This document shows positions 8,015 through 16,659 of a DNA stretch of 36,429 bases, in pieces (the stretch's first letter is position 1; every line of letters starts with the position of its first letter). Both the position numbers and the translations under genes were made by a program. The notes beneath the pieces are model-generated. The model saw nothing but the letters and a program-made list of their open reading frames with translations. It searched no databases and was not told where the DNA came from. The DNA comes from Rhodoferax sp. GTDB taxonomy: Bacteria; Pseudomonadota; Gammaproteobacteria; Burkholderiales; Burkholderiaceae_C. The stretch lies in contig JAEMRG010000001.1 in the NCBI GenBank assembly GCA_016463455.1, positions 1 through 36,429 of the forward strand, in the 5' to 3' direction.

Positions 8015-8310
8015 TTGCTTATTGTCCCCCTGAGTGAAACCCACCGATTGCCCTGACTTTGCGTGATGGCTAGGTCTGCGTCGAAACAATAGTAAATGAA
8101 TCTGAGTCCGCCCAAATAGGAGAAGCTGCTATGTCCATACTGTCGATCGCACGTTCCGCCTTTGCTGCAGCCTGGGACTAAGCAGTTATCCGGCCCGCAA
8201 ATGAGTGACAGGCCACTCAAGCACAATAGCGTGGTTCACGGATACCATGGCGCGAAAAATGCCGTTGGTCCATAGCGCCAACCTAAATTTCGCCCAGTAC
8301 GCGAGCAACT
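8015..8310. other. Divergent intergenic region between chaA and the DMT transporter gene
   Basis: This 296-bp region must hold the promoters of both flanking genes. No convincing -35/-10 pair, terminator or RNA element stands out. The one notable content is a short ORF with a good ribosome site at 8131-8181 (separate entry). Confidence 0.5.
8131..8181 (+). CDS. Possible 16-codon small ORF upstream of the DMT transporter
   Basis: ATG at 8131 encodes MSILSIARSAFAAAWD and stops at TAA (8179-8181). An AGGAGA ribosome site (starting at 8119) lies at good spacing, stronger than that of the annotated transporter gene about 130 bp downstream. It could be a leader peptide, a small amphipathic protein or the remnant of a longer gene. 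It lacks the runs of one amino acid typical of attenuation leaders. No homologue is recognised and it may be chance. Confidence 0.25.
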   Translation: MSILSIARSAFAAAWD

Positions 8311-9252
8311 ATGTCATCCAGCCCTTTTCCTTCTCCCGCACGGGCTGCCAACGCGGTGTGCATGTTGTCCATGTTGGTTTGGGCAATGGGCCTGCCCGCT
8401 GCCAGTCTGTTACTGGGCACGGTACCGCCGCTGCCCTTGACAGCGGCGCGCATGCTGATGGCAGCCGCTTGTTTGCTGCCCTTTTGGTGGTTGATTGAAG
8501 GCACAGAGGCGCTGCGCAAGGCACCCTGGTGGAACGGGATTCGCGTGGGCGGCTCCACTATCGGGCTAGGCGCTTTTTTGATGGTGGTCGGCCAGGGTAT
8601 GACCGATGCCGTTACGGTGGCGATTATTTCGGCCTCTATGCCGGTGGTGGGCATCGCCATCGAAGTGCTGCTCGATGGCCGCAATCTCAGCCGTGGCTTG
8701 GTGATCGGCGTGGCGCTCAGTTTGCTTGGCGGTGTGATGGCGCTCGAGGGCGGTAATCAGCAACTCGCCTTGGGCTTGGGCGCCCTCATGAGTTTTGCCT
8801 CGGTGCTGGTCTATACCTTGGGCTCGCGCATGACGGTGACTTCCTTTCCCGACTTAAGCCCCCTAGGCCGCACCACGGTCACCTTGACGGGCGCGGCGGT
8901 GGTCACTACCGTCGCCGCCTGCATAGCCGCATTCGCCGGCGCGCCGGCGCCGCAATGGGCGGCGCTGGGTTGGCGTGAGCTCGGCGCCTTTGCTATTTTT
9001 GCCATTGGCGGACTGGCCATCAGCCAGGTGCTGTGGATACGCTCGGTAGGGCACTTGGGCATTGCCTTATCGTCCCTGCATATCAATGCGACACCGTTTT
9101 ATGTGATGCTGATTTTGTTTGCGCTGGGCGGCGCATGGAACTGGGCCCAGGCCGCTGCCGCGGTGGTTGTGGGTGTCGGGGTCTTGATCGCGCAGGGCGT
9201 CTTTTTCAAGGCGGCAAGTGAAGCGCCAAGCGAAGTACCTATTGAGCGCTGA
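8311..9252 (+). CDS. DMT-superfamily transporter (EamA domains)
   Basis: Inner-membrane protein of the drug/metabolite transporter superfamily, probably an exporter of amino acids, metabolites or drugs. Its 313 residues form about ten hydrophobic helices in two EamA repeats. The first begins at MLVWAMGLPAASLLLG; the second starts around residue 155 (ALGLGALMSFASVLVYTLGSR) and includes the conserved LSSLHINATPF segment near helix nine. The C-terminal tail is short and charged. The ATG at 8311 has no obvious Shine-Dalgarno; it is kept because the hydrophobic core starts soon after it. It is convergent with the M16 peptidase gene (stop codons 39 bp apart) and no regulator adjoins it. Substrate unknown. 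Confidence 0.85.
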   Translation: MSSSPFPSPARAANAVCMLSMLVWAMGLPAASLLLGTVPPLPLTAARMLMAAACLLPFWWLIEGTEALRKAPWWNGIRVGGSTIGLGAFLMVVGQGMTDAVTVAIISASMPVVGIAIEVLLDGRNLSRGLVIGVALSLLGGVMALEGGNQQLALGLGALMSFASVLVYTLGSRMTVTSFPDLSPLGRTTVTLTGAAVVTTVAACIAAFAGAPAPQWAALGWRELGAFAIFAIGGLAISQVLWIRSVGHLGIALSSLHINATPFYVMLILFALGGAWNWAQAAAAVVVGVGVLIAQGVFFKAASEAPSEVPIER

Positions 9253-9272
9253 TTACTATTGACTATGGCGTG

Positions 9273-9300
9273 GCGCAGTAATAGAAAATTTTCACTGCGC
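9273..9300. terminator. Possible bidirectional terminator hairpin between convergent genes
   Basis: Arms gcgcagt (9273-9279) and actgcgc (9294-9300) pair perfectly around a 14-nt loop that contains the AT-rich palindrome gaaaattttc. It lies between the convergent DMT and M16 genes and overlaps the M16 stop codon. There is no clear U-tract, so intrinsic termination is uncertain. Confidence 0.3.
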
Positions 9301-12039
9301 GGCCGCTTTACCCGCTCCCGAAAAATCGCCGGCGTGTACCTGCACCAAGCGGCTCCAGTCCATGTACTTGCGTACCGCTGCATTCACTTCTTCGAGGCTG
9401 GCAGCTTCTATTTTGGCTAAACGCTGCGCGGTGTAGTCCATGGTGCGACCTGTAGTCAGTTGGCCTAGTAAGGTGCCGCTTAATGCGCCATCCTGCGCTA
9501 GTGAAATTTTGCTTGCTTCGAGCATCGATTTTTTTGCATCGGCCAACTCTTGTGCGCTTACCCCATCGCGTACGAGGCGCTCGGTTTCTTCGCGTATGGC
9601 GGTCTGCAAGCGTGCCAAGTTTTGCGGCGCATGAATGGCTACCAGTATCAAATCGGCCACCGGCTCAAAACTGCTGGCCGATAACTGGCTACCGGCGGAA
9701 TAGCTAATGCCTTCTTTTTGCCGCAGACGCTCTTCTAAGCGGTTGTTGGAGCCGCCCCCTAGCACGCGGTTGCCCAGCGCTAAAGCAATGAAGTCGGGGG
9801 CATCGTCGCGCAGGCTCAGCGGCAGGGCCGCTAAATACATGGCATTGGGTTTGTCCGGTGTCGCCAGCATCGTGCGCGCAGGGTTGGCGCTATAGGCGTT
9901 TTTGGTCAGGCGCGTATAGGGCTTGCCGCTGCGCCAGTCGCCCCACAGGGCTTGGCTTTGGGTTTGCACTGCAGCGGCATCGAAGTCGCCCACCATGGCC
10001 AGCTTGGCGTTACTGGCGCCGTAAAAAGCTTGGTAAAAACCCTTTACGTCCTGCACACTGGCAGCGCGCAAATTGGCCAAAATTTCATCAAAGTCCAAGA
10101 CCTTGCGCACATCGCCCGCGGGGTAGTTATCCAGCGACTTGCGCAGGGCTTGCGAGGCCATGGCCTGCGGGTCGCTGCGTTGCGACTCAATCTGGGTAAT
10201 GCGCTCTTTGCGCAGCAGTTCAAACTCGGCAGGCAGCAGCATGGGCGCGCGCGCAATATCGCGCACAAGGTCCAGCACCTGCGGTAGGTGCTGGCGCACC
10301 GTCTCAAAACTGATGTTCACGTTGGCACCGCCGCCGTCCACGCTGATCTTGGCTTTGAGTTCATCTAAGCGACTACTCAATGCCGCGCGGCTCAGCGTAC
10401 CGGCGCCGCGCATCAGCATGCGCGCTGTCAGCGCAGATACCGTGGCCTGGCCTTGCAGCGACTGGGCATCACCAAAGTCCAGTTGCAATTGGCCGCTCAC
10501 GGTTTGACCACGGGTTTTTTTACTCAAAAGCGCCAGCTGCATGCCGCCGGGCAGCGTGCTGCGTAGCGTGCGTTTGCCGATATGGGCGGGGCTGGCGTCA
10601 AAATTTTCGCCCCCGTCCACTGCCGCGCGGCCCTGGTACTTGGCTAGCAGCGCCGTTATATCCACCGGCTCGGGTAGGACGCTGCGCTCGGGGGCTGCTG
10701 TAGGGATGAATTGGCCGAAGGTGCGGTTGCTTTCTTTGAAATAGTTTTCCGCCACTGCTTGCACTTGCTGCACGGTCAGCGCCTCCAGGCGGTCGCGCTC
10801 CAAAAAGAACAAACGCCAGTCGCCATGCGCAATACTTTCGGACAGCTGCATCGCCAGGCGCTGCGGGTCGTTCATGGTGTCGTCAAAGCCGACCATCAGG
10901 CTGGTTTTGGCGCGCTGCAACTCCTGCTGTGTCACCGGCTGGGATTTGATATTTTCCAAAGCCACTTGCATTGCAGTGCGCAAGTCGGGGATGGATTGGT
11001 CTTTGCCCAGCTCGGCCATGAAAAGAATGTAGCCAGGTTCGGTCAGTGAAAAATTCCAAGGCGCAATCGACACGGCTTTGTTTTTCTCTACCAATTCTTT
11101 GTGCAAGCGCCCATTGGGCGTGTCGGCCAATATCTCGGACAGCGCTTGCATGGCCACCGCATCCGGGTGGCTGGCCGCTGCGGTGTGGTACATCACGCCG
11201 GCCAGTTGCGTATCGCCTGTGCGCTTGACGCTGACTTCGCGCGCGCCTTGTTGCACCGGGTCGCGGGTGTAGGTGATGGGCAGGCTACGTGTCGGTTTGG
11301 CGATGGCGCCGAAATAGCGCTCCACCAGCGCCAGGGTTTTGGCCATATCCAGCTTGCCGGTAATGATCAGCACTGCATTGTCCGGCTGGTAATACTGGCG
11401 GTAAAAGGCTTGCAAGTTTTCAATGCGTACGTTTTCGACATCGCTGCGCGCACCGATGGTGGACTTGCCGTAGTTGTGCCAGTCATAAGCCGTGGCCGCC
11501 ATGTATTTCCAAAGTGTGCGCCGGGGGTTGTTCTCGCCCATTTCCATTTCATTGCGCACCACGGAAAACTCGGTCTCCAGATCTTTGCGCGCAATAAAGC
11601 TATTGACCATGCGGTCCGCTTCCATCTCCAGCGCCCACTGCAAGTTGTCGTCGTTAGCGGCAAAGGTTTCGAAGTAATTGGTGCGGTCGTAGGAGGTAGT
11701 ACCGTTAAAGCGCATGCCGCGTTTGCCCAGTTCTTGCATGACATTGCCCCGCGAGGGCGTGCCCTTAAACACCAGATGCTCCAGCAAATGCGCCATGCCG
11801 GTTTCACCATAGTTTTCATGCCGGCTGCCCACTAGATAGGTGATGTTCACCGTGGTGGTTGGCTTGGAGGCATCGGGGGCGAGCAGGACCCGTAACCCAT
11901 TGCTTAGTCGGTATTCGCTCACGCCTTCGACCTGGGCGTACAAGCTACTGGCCGTGCTAGCCTGGGCGCTAAAGGATGCAAATAGCCCATTTGCGGCGAT
12001 GACCAAGGCTAGGGTGAAGGCATTGCCGGGGATACGCAT
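9292..12039 (-). CDS. Secreted M16-family zinc metallopeptidase (pitrilysin-like), paralogue 1
   Basis: Zinc peptidase of the M16 family, two fused halves in 915 residues. The inverted zinc motif H84-L-L-E-H88 has its third ligand in the downstream EFSVVRNEME segment. The C-terminal half lacks a zinc motif but keeps the NNRLEERLRQKEGISY substrate-binding segment. The start at 12039 has an AGGAG site 5 nt upstream and gives a signal peptide (hydrophobic to about residue 22, then FSAQAS), so it should act in the periplasm. The longer TTG- or ATG-initiated versions lack this. It is a close paralogue of the peptidase at 24833-27619: residues 47-88 here are identical to 56-97 there. It is divergent from the RND operon. 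It likely degrades peptides in the envelope; substrate unknown. Confidence 0.92.
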   Translation of the reverse strand: MRIPGNAFTLALVIAANGLFASFSAQASTASSLYAQVEGVSEYRLSNGLRVLLAPDASKPTTTVNITYLVGSRHENYGETGMAHLLEHLVFKGTPSRGNVMQELGKRGMRFNGTTSYDRTNYFETFAANDDNLQWALEMEADRMVNSFIARKDLETEFSVVRNEMEMGENNPRRTLWKYMAATAYDWHNYGKSTIGARSDVENVRIENLQAFYRQYYQPDNAVLIITGKLDMAKTLALVERYFGAIAKPTRSLPITYTRDPVQQGAREVSVKRTGDTQLAGVMYHTAAASHPDAVAMQALSEILADTPNGRLHKELVEKNKAVSIAPWNFSLTEPGYILFMAELGKDQSIPDLRTAMQVALENIKSQPVTQQELQRAKTSLMVGFDDTMNDPQRLAMQLSESIAHGDWRLFFLERDRLEALTVQQVQAVAENYFKESNRTFGQFIPTAAPERSVLPEPVDITALLAKYQGRAAVDGGENFDASPAHIGKRTLRSTLPGGMQLALLSKKTRGQTVSGQLQLDFGDAQSLQGQATVSALTARMLMRGAGTLSRAALSSRLDELKAKISVDGGGANVNISFETVRQHLPQVLDLVRDIARAPMLLPAEFELLRKERITQIESQRSDPQAMASQALRKSLDNYPAGDVRKVLDFDEILANLRAASVQDVKGFYQAFYGASNAKLAMVGDFDAAAVQTQSQALWGDWRSGKPYTRLTKNAYSANPARTMLATPDKPNAMYLAALPLSLRDDAPDFIALALGNRVLGGGSNNRLEERLRQKEGISYSAGSQLSASSFEPVADLILVAIHAPQNLARLQTAIREETERLVRDGVSAQELADAKKSMLEASKISLAQDGALSGTLLGQLTTGRTMDYTAQRLAKIEAASLEEVNAAVRKYMDWSRLVQVHAGDFSGAGKAAAQ

Positions 12040-12261
12040 GGGGGCTCCTGTTGCGGCGCGGGACTGCACCATAAAGATAATTTTGGCATACATGTCAGGG
12101 CTCTCTGGCCCTTCCAGACGCTATCCCATAGTGGGCGTTTAGCCGCGGGCGCCTCTACCCTAGAATCCGCCAAGCTTTGAAATAGGGCTTCCAAGTGAAG
12201 TGTCGGGCTACCGCCCCCACCATTAATCGCTGAAGTTTTCCCCTTGAGTTAGCACCAAATT
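12040..12261. promoter_or_regulatory. Divergent promoter region, M16 peptidase / RND operon
   Basis: This 222-bp gap separates the two start codons and must contain both promoters. A TAGAAT hexamer at 12161-12166 is a candidate -10 for the RND operon, about 95 nt from its ATG; the -35 region (TTTAGC) is poor. An inverted repeat (gggc, 6 nt, gccc; near 12100-12113) is a possible operator. No efflux regulator gene of the TetR, MarR or LysR type lies beside it. Confidence 0.35.
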
Positions 12262-13395
12262 ATGAAACGACTCCTCCTCCTTTTGTGCATCGTTTCCGTC
12301 TTGGCTGCCTGCAAAAAGTCGCCTGAATCGCCTGGAGCTGTCGGCGTACCTGCAGCGCCCTTGCTGATTGCGTCTGAAGACCTGTTTATCGTATCGGACG
12401 GGGCCACTGGCGGCGGCTCGGCGATTTCGGGCACGATCACCGCTGAGCGCAAGGCGGACCTGCGCGCCGAGGTCTCGGCGGTGGTGCTCGAGGTGCTCAA
12501 AGACAACGGCGATGTGGTACGCCGGGGTGATTTGTTGGTTCGTCTTGACGAAACAGCCATTCGCGACAACCTCAATGCCGCCGAAGACAGCGCCCGTAAT
12601 GCGGGCTTTCAGTGGGAGCAGGCCAAACGTAACCTGGAGCGCCTGAAAACCCTGCGCGCCAGCGGCATGGCGACCCTGCAATCCATCGATGACGCCGAAA
12701 TCCGCGCTAACTCCGCACAAAACGAGGTATCTGGCGCCAACTCGCGCGTTGCGCTGGCGCGTCAACAGCTCCAGCGCACCCAGGTGCGTGCGCCATTTGA
12801 TGGAGTGATCGGCGAGCGCAAGGCCTCCCCTGGTGATACCGCCTCGATTGGTAAAGAACTGCTCAAAGTCATCGATCCCACCAGCCTGCGCTTGGTAGGC
12901 CGCGTCTCGGCTGATCAGGCCGGACGCGTGAAGCTAGGCCAAGCGGTGCGCTTTCGCGTCAATGGCTATGGCGATGAGAGCTTCGAAGGCAAAGTCACCC
13001 GCATTGATCCCTCGGCCAATGAGGCTACACGCCAACTTGAAGTGCTGGTGGCCTTTACCGGTTCGGCACGCCCACGCGTGGCCGGCCTGTTTGCCGAAGG
13101 TCAAATCAGCAGCGGCGCCAGTGCCCCAAATGGTCCGGTGGTTGATGAATCGGCGGTGCAGCGCCTGGGTGATGCCAGTTTTGTCTGGCGGCTCGAAGCC
13201 AGCGCGGTGCGTAGAGTAGCGGTCACTCTGGGCGCCCGTGATGCCCGCAGCGGCCGGTATGCGGTACAGGCCGGCGTTCAAACCGGCGATCGACTGCTGC
13301 GTAATCCGGGAAGCGGCCTCAAAGACGGTCAGACCATTAGTATGGTGACGGCACCTGTGCAAGCCAAGGCCAGCGCGGCGGCATCGGGGCAATAG
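12262..13395 (+). CDS. RND efflux periplasmic adaptor lipoprotein (membrane fusion protein)
   Basis: Adaptor that links an RND pump to an outer-membrane channel; 377 residues. It starts with a lipoprotein signal peptide with lipobox L14-A-A-C17, so it is anchored by lipid in the periplasm. Next come the first biotinyl-lipoyl half (AEVSAVVLEVLKDNGDVVRRGDLLVRLDE), a short alpha-helical hairpin (about 100-165) and the second lipoyl half with the conserved RAPFDGVIGERKASPGD. Beta-barrel and membrane-proximal domains follow. The family match is clear. The stop is 2 nt before the ATG of the RND pump, so the two are surely cotranscribed. Substrate cannot be inferred, and the ATG has no strong Shine-Dalgarno. 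Confidence 0.93.
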   Translation: MKRLLLLLCIVSVLAACKKSPESPGAVGVPAAPLLIASEDLFIVSDGATGGGSAISGTITAERKADLRAEVSAVVLEVLKDNGDVVRRGDLLVRLDETAIRDNLNAAEDSARNAGFQWEQAKRNLERLKTLRASGMATLQSIDDAEIRANSAQNEVSGANSRVALARQQLQRTQVRAPFDGVIGERKASPGDTASIGKELLKVIDPTSLRLVGRVSADQAGRVKLGQAVRFRVNGYGDESFEGKVTRIDPSANEATRQLEVLVAFTGSARPRVAGLFAEGQISSGASAPNGPVVDESAVQRLGDASFVWRLEASAVRRVAVTLGARDARSGRYAVQAGVQTGDRLLRNPGSGLKDGQTISMVTAPVQAKASAAASGQ

Positions 13396-13397
13396 AC

Positions 13398-16300
13398 ATG
13401 TTTTTATCGGATTTCAGCATCCGGCGCCCGATTGCAACCGTGGTGCTCATCCTGGGGGTGATGGCCCTGGGCCTGATGGCGCTCAATAAATTGCGCGTCA
13501 ACCAGTTCCCCGATATCGAAAATCCTGGTCTATTTATTACCATCGCCTATCCGGGTGCCTCGCCCGACACGGTGGAGCGTGAAGTCGTTAACCGTTTGGA
13601 AAAGTCACTCCAAAGCGTGGCAGGTGTGGAAAAAGTCTCGTCCACAAGCGCGGAAGGCAATGCCCGCTTTGATATGCAGTTTGCTTTTAGCAAAAACATG
13701 ATCGAAGCGGCCGACGAGGTGCGCGGTGTGATTGCCTCGGTGCGCTATAAGCTACCCATTGAGATGCGCGAGCCGGTGATCCGCCGCTTTGACCCGTCTG
13801 CCCAGCCCATCATCAACCTGGCCTTGTCTAGCAGCAGCCAAAGTCATGCCCAAATATCGCGCCTCGCAGAAGACGTGCTAGCCGACAAGCTGCGCGGCCT
13901 GCCCGGCGTGGCAACCGTGACGGTTTCAGGCGCGCTCAAGCGCGAACTTTCGGTCTTGCTGCGTTCGGCCAAGCTGCGCGAATACAACGTATCGGTGGGT
14001 GAGGTGGTCAATGCCATCCGAGCACAAAACGCCAATGCCCCGGTGGGCAAACTGCGCGGCCCCTATGAAAGCGAAAGTATTCGCCTGGTTGGCCGCATTG
14101 CCGAACCGCAAGACTTCACGCAAATTGTGGTCAAGCGCATGGGTGCGCAGTTGGTGCGACTGGGCCAATTGGGCACGGTGCAAGACGGCTTTGCCGAACT
14201 CGACGGCCTGAGCACTCGCAGCGGTAAGCCCAACGTGGGCGTATTCGTAACGCGGGCGCGCGATGCCAGCACCGTGTCGGTAGCCAAGTCCGTGCGCGAG
14301 GCCACCAAAGAATTCAACGCGCAACTGGCCAAGGACAACCCCGGCACCGTGCTGGAGATTACCCGAGATGGCGGCAAAGACGCGCAAAACAGCCTTAACA
14401 ACGTGATCGAATCGCTGGTGCTCGGAGCTGGGCTGACGATCGTGGTGGTTTACGCTTTTCTGAACTCCTGGCGCTCCACCTTGATTACCGGATTGAGCTT
14501 GCCTACCTCGGTCATTGCCGCGTTTATCGGTGTCTGGTTGTGCGGTTTTACGCTCAATTTCATGTCTTTACTTGGTTTGTCGCTGGCTATTGGCGTGCTT
14601 ATTGACGATGCCATTGTGGTGCGCGAGAACATTGTGCGCCACATGCAGCGCGGCTCGGATAGGCGCACCGCCGCTTTGGAAGGCACCGCCGAAATTGGGC
14701 TTGCGGTGACAGCAACCACCCTGTCCATCGTTGCCGTGTTTCTGCCCGTGGCCTTCATGCCCGGTGGGGCCGGCGAGTGGTTTCGCCCTTTCGCCTTGAC
14801 CGTAGCTTGCTCGGTCATGGTCAGTCTGGTCATTTCATTTACCTTGGACCCCATGCTGTCTGCCTATTGGGGCGATCCGCCAGATCACCACAGTGCACCA
14901 AAAGGCCCGGTGGGGCGCAGACTGGAAGTCTTCAATGCTTGGTTTGACCGACAGTCGGATCGCTATGCCGGCGTGATCGCCTGGGCGCTGCACCACCGGC
15001 GCGCTATGGGGCTGATCGCCCTGAGTTCATTGCTTGCCGCCATTGCGCTGCATATGCGCTTTGGTGGCTCGGCCTTTTTGCCTGCAGCCGATTCGGGCAA
15101 TCTGATGATTGATGTTCGCACGCCCGCTTCTTCCTCACTCGAGTACGCGCGCCTCAAGATGGAGAGGGCCGCCGAAATTGCCCGTACTCTGCCCGAGGCC
15201 CGCGAGACCAATAGCAATATCGGCCCCAACGGCGGGCGTATTTACGTGGACATCGGCCCGCGCAAAGACCGCCGCCGAAACGCCAAAGAAGTGGCGATGG
15301 AACTGCGCGAGAAAATCCGACCGCTCATTGGCGCTGAATTCACCGTGTTTGACGACCTGGGCAATGGTGCGCGCAAGCCGGTACAAATCGAGTTCACCGG
15401 GCCGGACTCCCGCCGCTTATTGGAGATTACAAACCGATTTATGGAAAAACTCCGTCTGGTACCTGGTGCCGTAGACGTTGGCCTGTCCGAGCAAGACCCG
15501 AGCAAAGAATTGCGCATAGAGCTCAACCGGGGCTTGGCCAACTCCATGGGCATATCGGCCAATGATGCGGCCCAAGCCCTGCGCGTCGCGTTTGCGGGCG
15601 TGGAGGTGGGTGACTGGGTGGATCCGACGGGCGAGACGCGTGACGTGGCCGTGCGCCTGCATCCCAGCGACCGACTGTCGCGAGAAAACATTGAGCGCTT
15701 GCCCATTGCGATCGCTGGCACAGGAGAGATGGTGCCGCTGGAACAAATTGCCACTATCACTATGGGCAAGGCACCTTCAACGATTTCGCACAGTGATGGC
15801 AAGCGCGTAGTGACGGTAGCGGCCAATGTTCAGGGCCGCTCCAACGGCGAAGTGACCGCTGATGCGCTGAAACTGGCACAGGCCATGGACTATCCGCCGG
15901 GCTATGGCTTGGAACTGGCCGGTGCCGGGCAAGACCAAAAAGAACTGTTCACCGAAATGCTGATTGCCCTGGTCAGTGGCATCGGGCTGATGTACCTGAT
16001 TTTGGTCGTCCAATTTAGTTCTTTCACCGCGCCCTTGGGTGTGATGTTGTCTTTGCCCTTGTCGCTCATTGGCGTTGTCATTGCTTTGTTGCTGACGGGT
16101 GGCACCCTCAATCTCATGAGCTTCATCGGCATCATCATGCTAATGGGTCTGGTGGCAAAAAATGCGATTTTGTTACTCGATGCGGCGCGCAAAGAAGAGG
16201 CGGGTGGCGTCAATCGTGAGGACGCTTTAATGCATGCGGGCCGAGTACGCCTGCGTCCGATTTTGATGACCACTTTTGCGCTGATCGCAGGCATGATGCC

Positions 16301-16601
16301 GGTGGCGCTGGGGCTGGGTGAGGGGGGCGAGTTTTACCAGCCGCTGGCCGTGTCCATCATCGGTGGAACGATTACTTCAACCCTTCTCACTTTGCTCGTA
16401 GTGCCAAGTTTTTACGACAGCATTGAAAGTGCCAGCGAACGTATGCGTGCCAAGATCCGGACGCGCAGCCTGCGCTACCCTGCGGCCCTGTCACTGCTAG
16501 TGACCTTGTTTGAGGCACTGGCTACTTTGCTGCTGCTGCGCTTTTTGTGGCGCAATGTGGTTGCAGGTTCTTTGTGGATGCGCCGGCGGACCAGTAGCTG
16601 A
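13398..16601 (+). CDS. RND efflux permease (HAE1/AcrB-MdtB type)
   Basis: Proton-driven inner-membrane pump of the RND superfamily, 1067 residues. It starts MFLSDFSIRRPIATVV and has the two large periplasmic loops and twelve expected helices. Proton-relay residues are present: D403 and D404 in GVLIDDAIVVREN of helix 4, and K921 in LVAKNAILLLD of helix 10. The family usually ends shortly after helix 12 (here about residue 1010). This protein continues for 57 residues that include one more strongly hydrophobic stretch (about 1029-1051) and an arginine-rich end. It forms an operon with the adaptor (2-nt gap). No TolC-like outer-membrane factor gene is adjacent, so it probably shares one encoded elsewhere. 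Substrates are likely hydrophobic or amphiphilic compounds, not determined. Confidence 0.95.
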   Translation: MFLSDFSIRRPIATVVLILGVMALGLMALNKLRVNQFPDIENPGLFITIAYPGASPDTVEREVVNRLEKSLQSVAGVEKVSSTSAEGNARFDMQFAFSKNMIEAADEVRGVIASVRYKLPIEMREPVIRRFDPSAQPIINLALSSSSQSHAQISRLAEDVLADKLRGLPGVATVTVSGALKRELSVLLRSAKLREYNVSVGEVVNAIRAQNANAPVGKLRGPYESESIRLVGRIAEPQDFTQIVVKRMGAQLVRLGQLGTVQDGFAELDGLSTRSGKPNVGVFVTRARDASTVSVAKSVREATKEFNAQLAKDNPGTVLEITRDGGKDAQNSLNNVIESLVLGAGLTIVVVYAFLNSWRSTLITGLSLPTSVIAAFIGVWLCGFTLNFMSLLGLSLAIGVLIDDAIVVRENIVRHMQRGSDRRTAALEGTAEIGLAVTATTLSIVAVFLPVAFMPGGAGEWFRPFALTVACSVMVSLVISFTLDPMLSAYWGDPPDHHSAPKGPVGRRLEVFNAWFDRQSDRYAGVIAWALHHRRAMGLIALSSLLAAIALHMRFGGSAFLPAADSGNLMIDVRTPASSSLEYARLKMERAAEIARTLPEARETNSNIGPNGGRIYVDIGPRKDRRRNAKEVAMELREKIRPLIGAEFTVFDDLGNGARKPVQIEFTGPDSRRLLEITNRFMEKLRLVPGAVDVGLSEQDPSKELRIELNRGLANSMGISANDAAQALRVAFAGVEVGDWVDPTGETRDVAVRLHPSDRLSRENIERLPIAIAGTGEMVPLEQIATITMGKAPSTISHSDGKRVVTVAANVQGRSNGEVTADALKLAQAMDYPPGYGLELAGAGQDQKELFTEMLIALVSGIGLMYLILVVQFSSFTAPLGVMLSLPLSLIGVVIALLLTGGTLNLMSFIGIIMLMGLVAKNAILLLDAARKEEAGGVNREDALMHAGRVRLRPILMTTFALIAGMMPVALGLGEGGEFYQPLAVSIIGGTITSTLLTLLVVPSFYDSIESASERMRAKIRTRSLRYPAALSLLVTLFEALATLLLLRFLWRNVVAGSLWMRRRTSS

Positions 16602-16659
16602 GCGCGTTTCAAAAGTTTTCAGCAAGATCGCAAACTGAATTGAGAAGTCTGAACTTGCC

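Noticed and set aside
11101..11835. A 244-residue plus-strand ORF opposite the first M16 gene
   Set aside because: It covers the zinc-site half of an intact M16 peptidase in antisense, and its composition is typical of shadow frames in GC-rich DNA.
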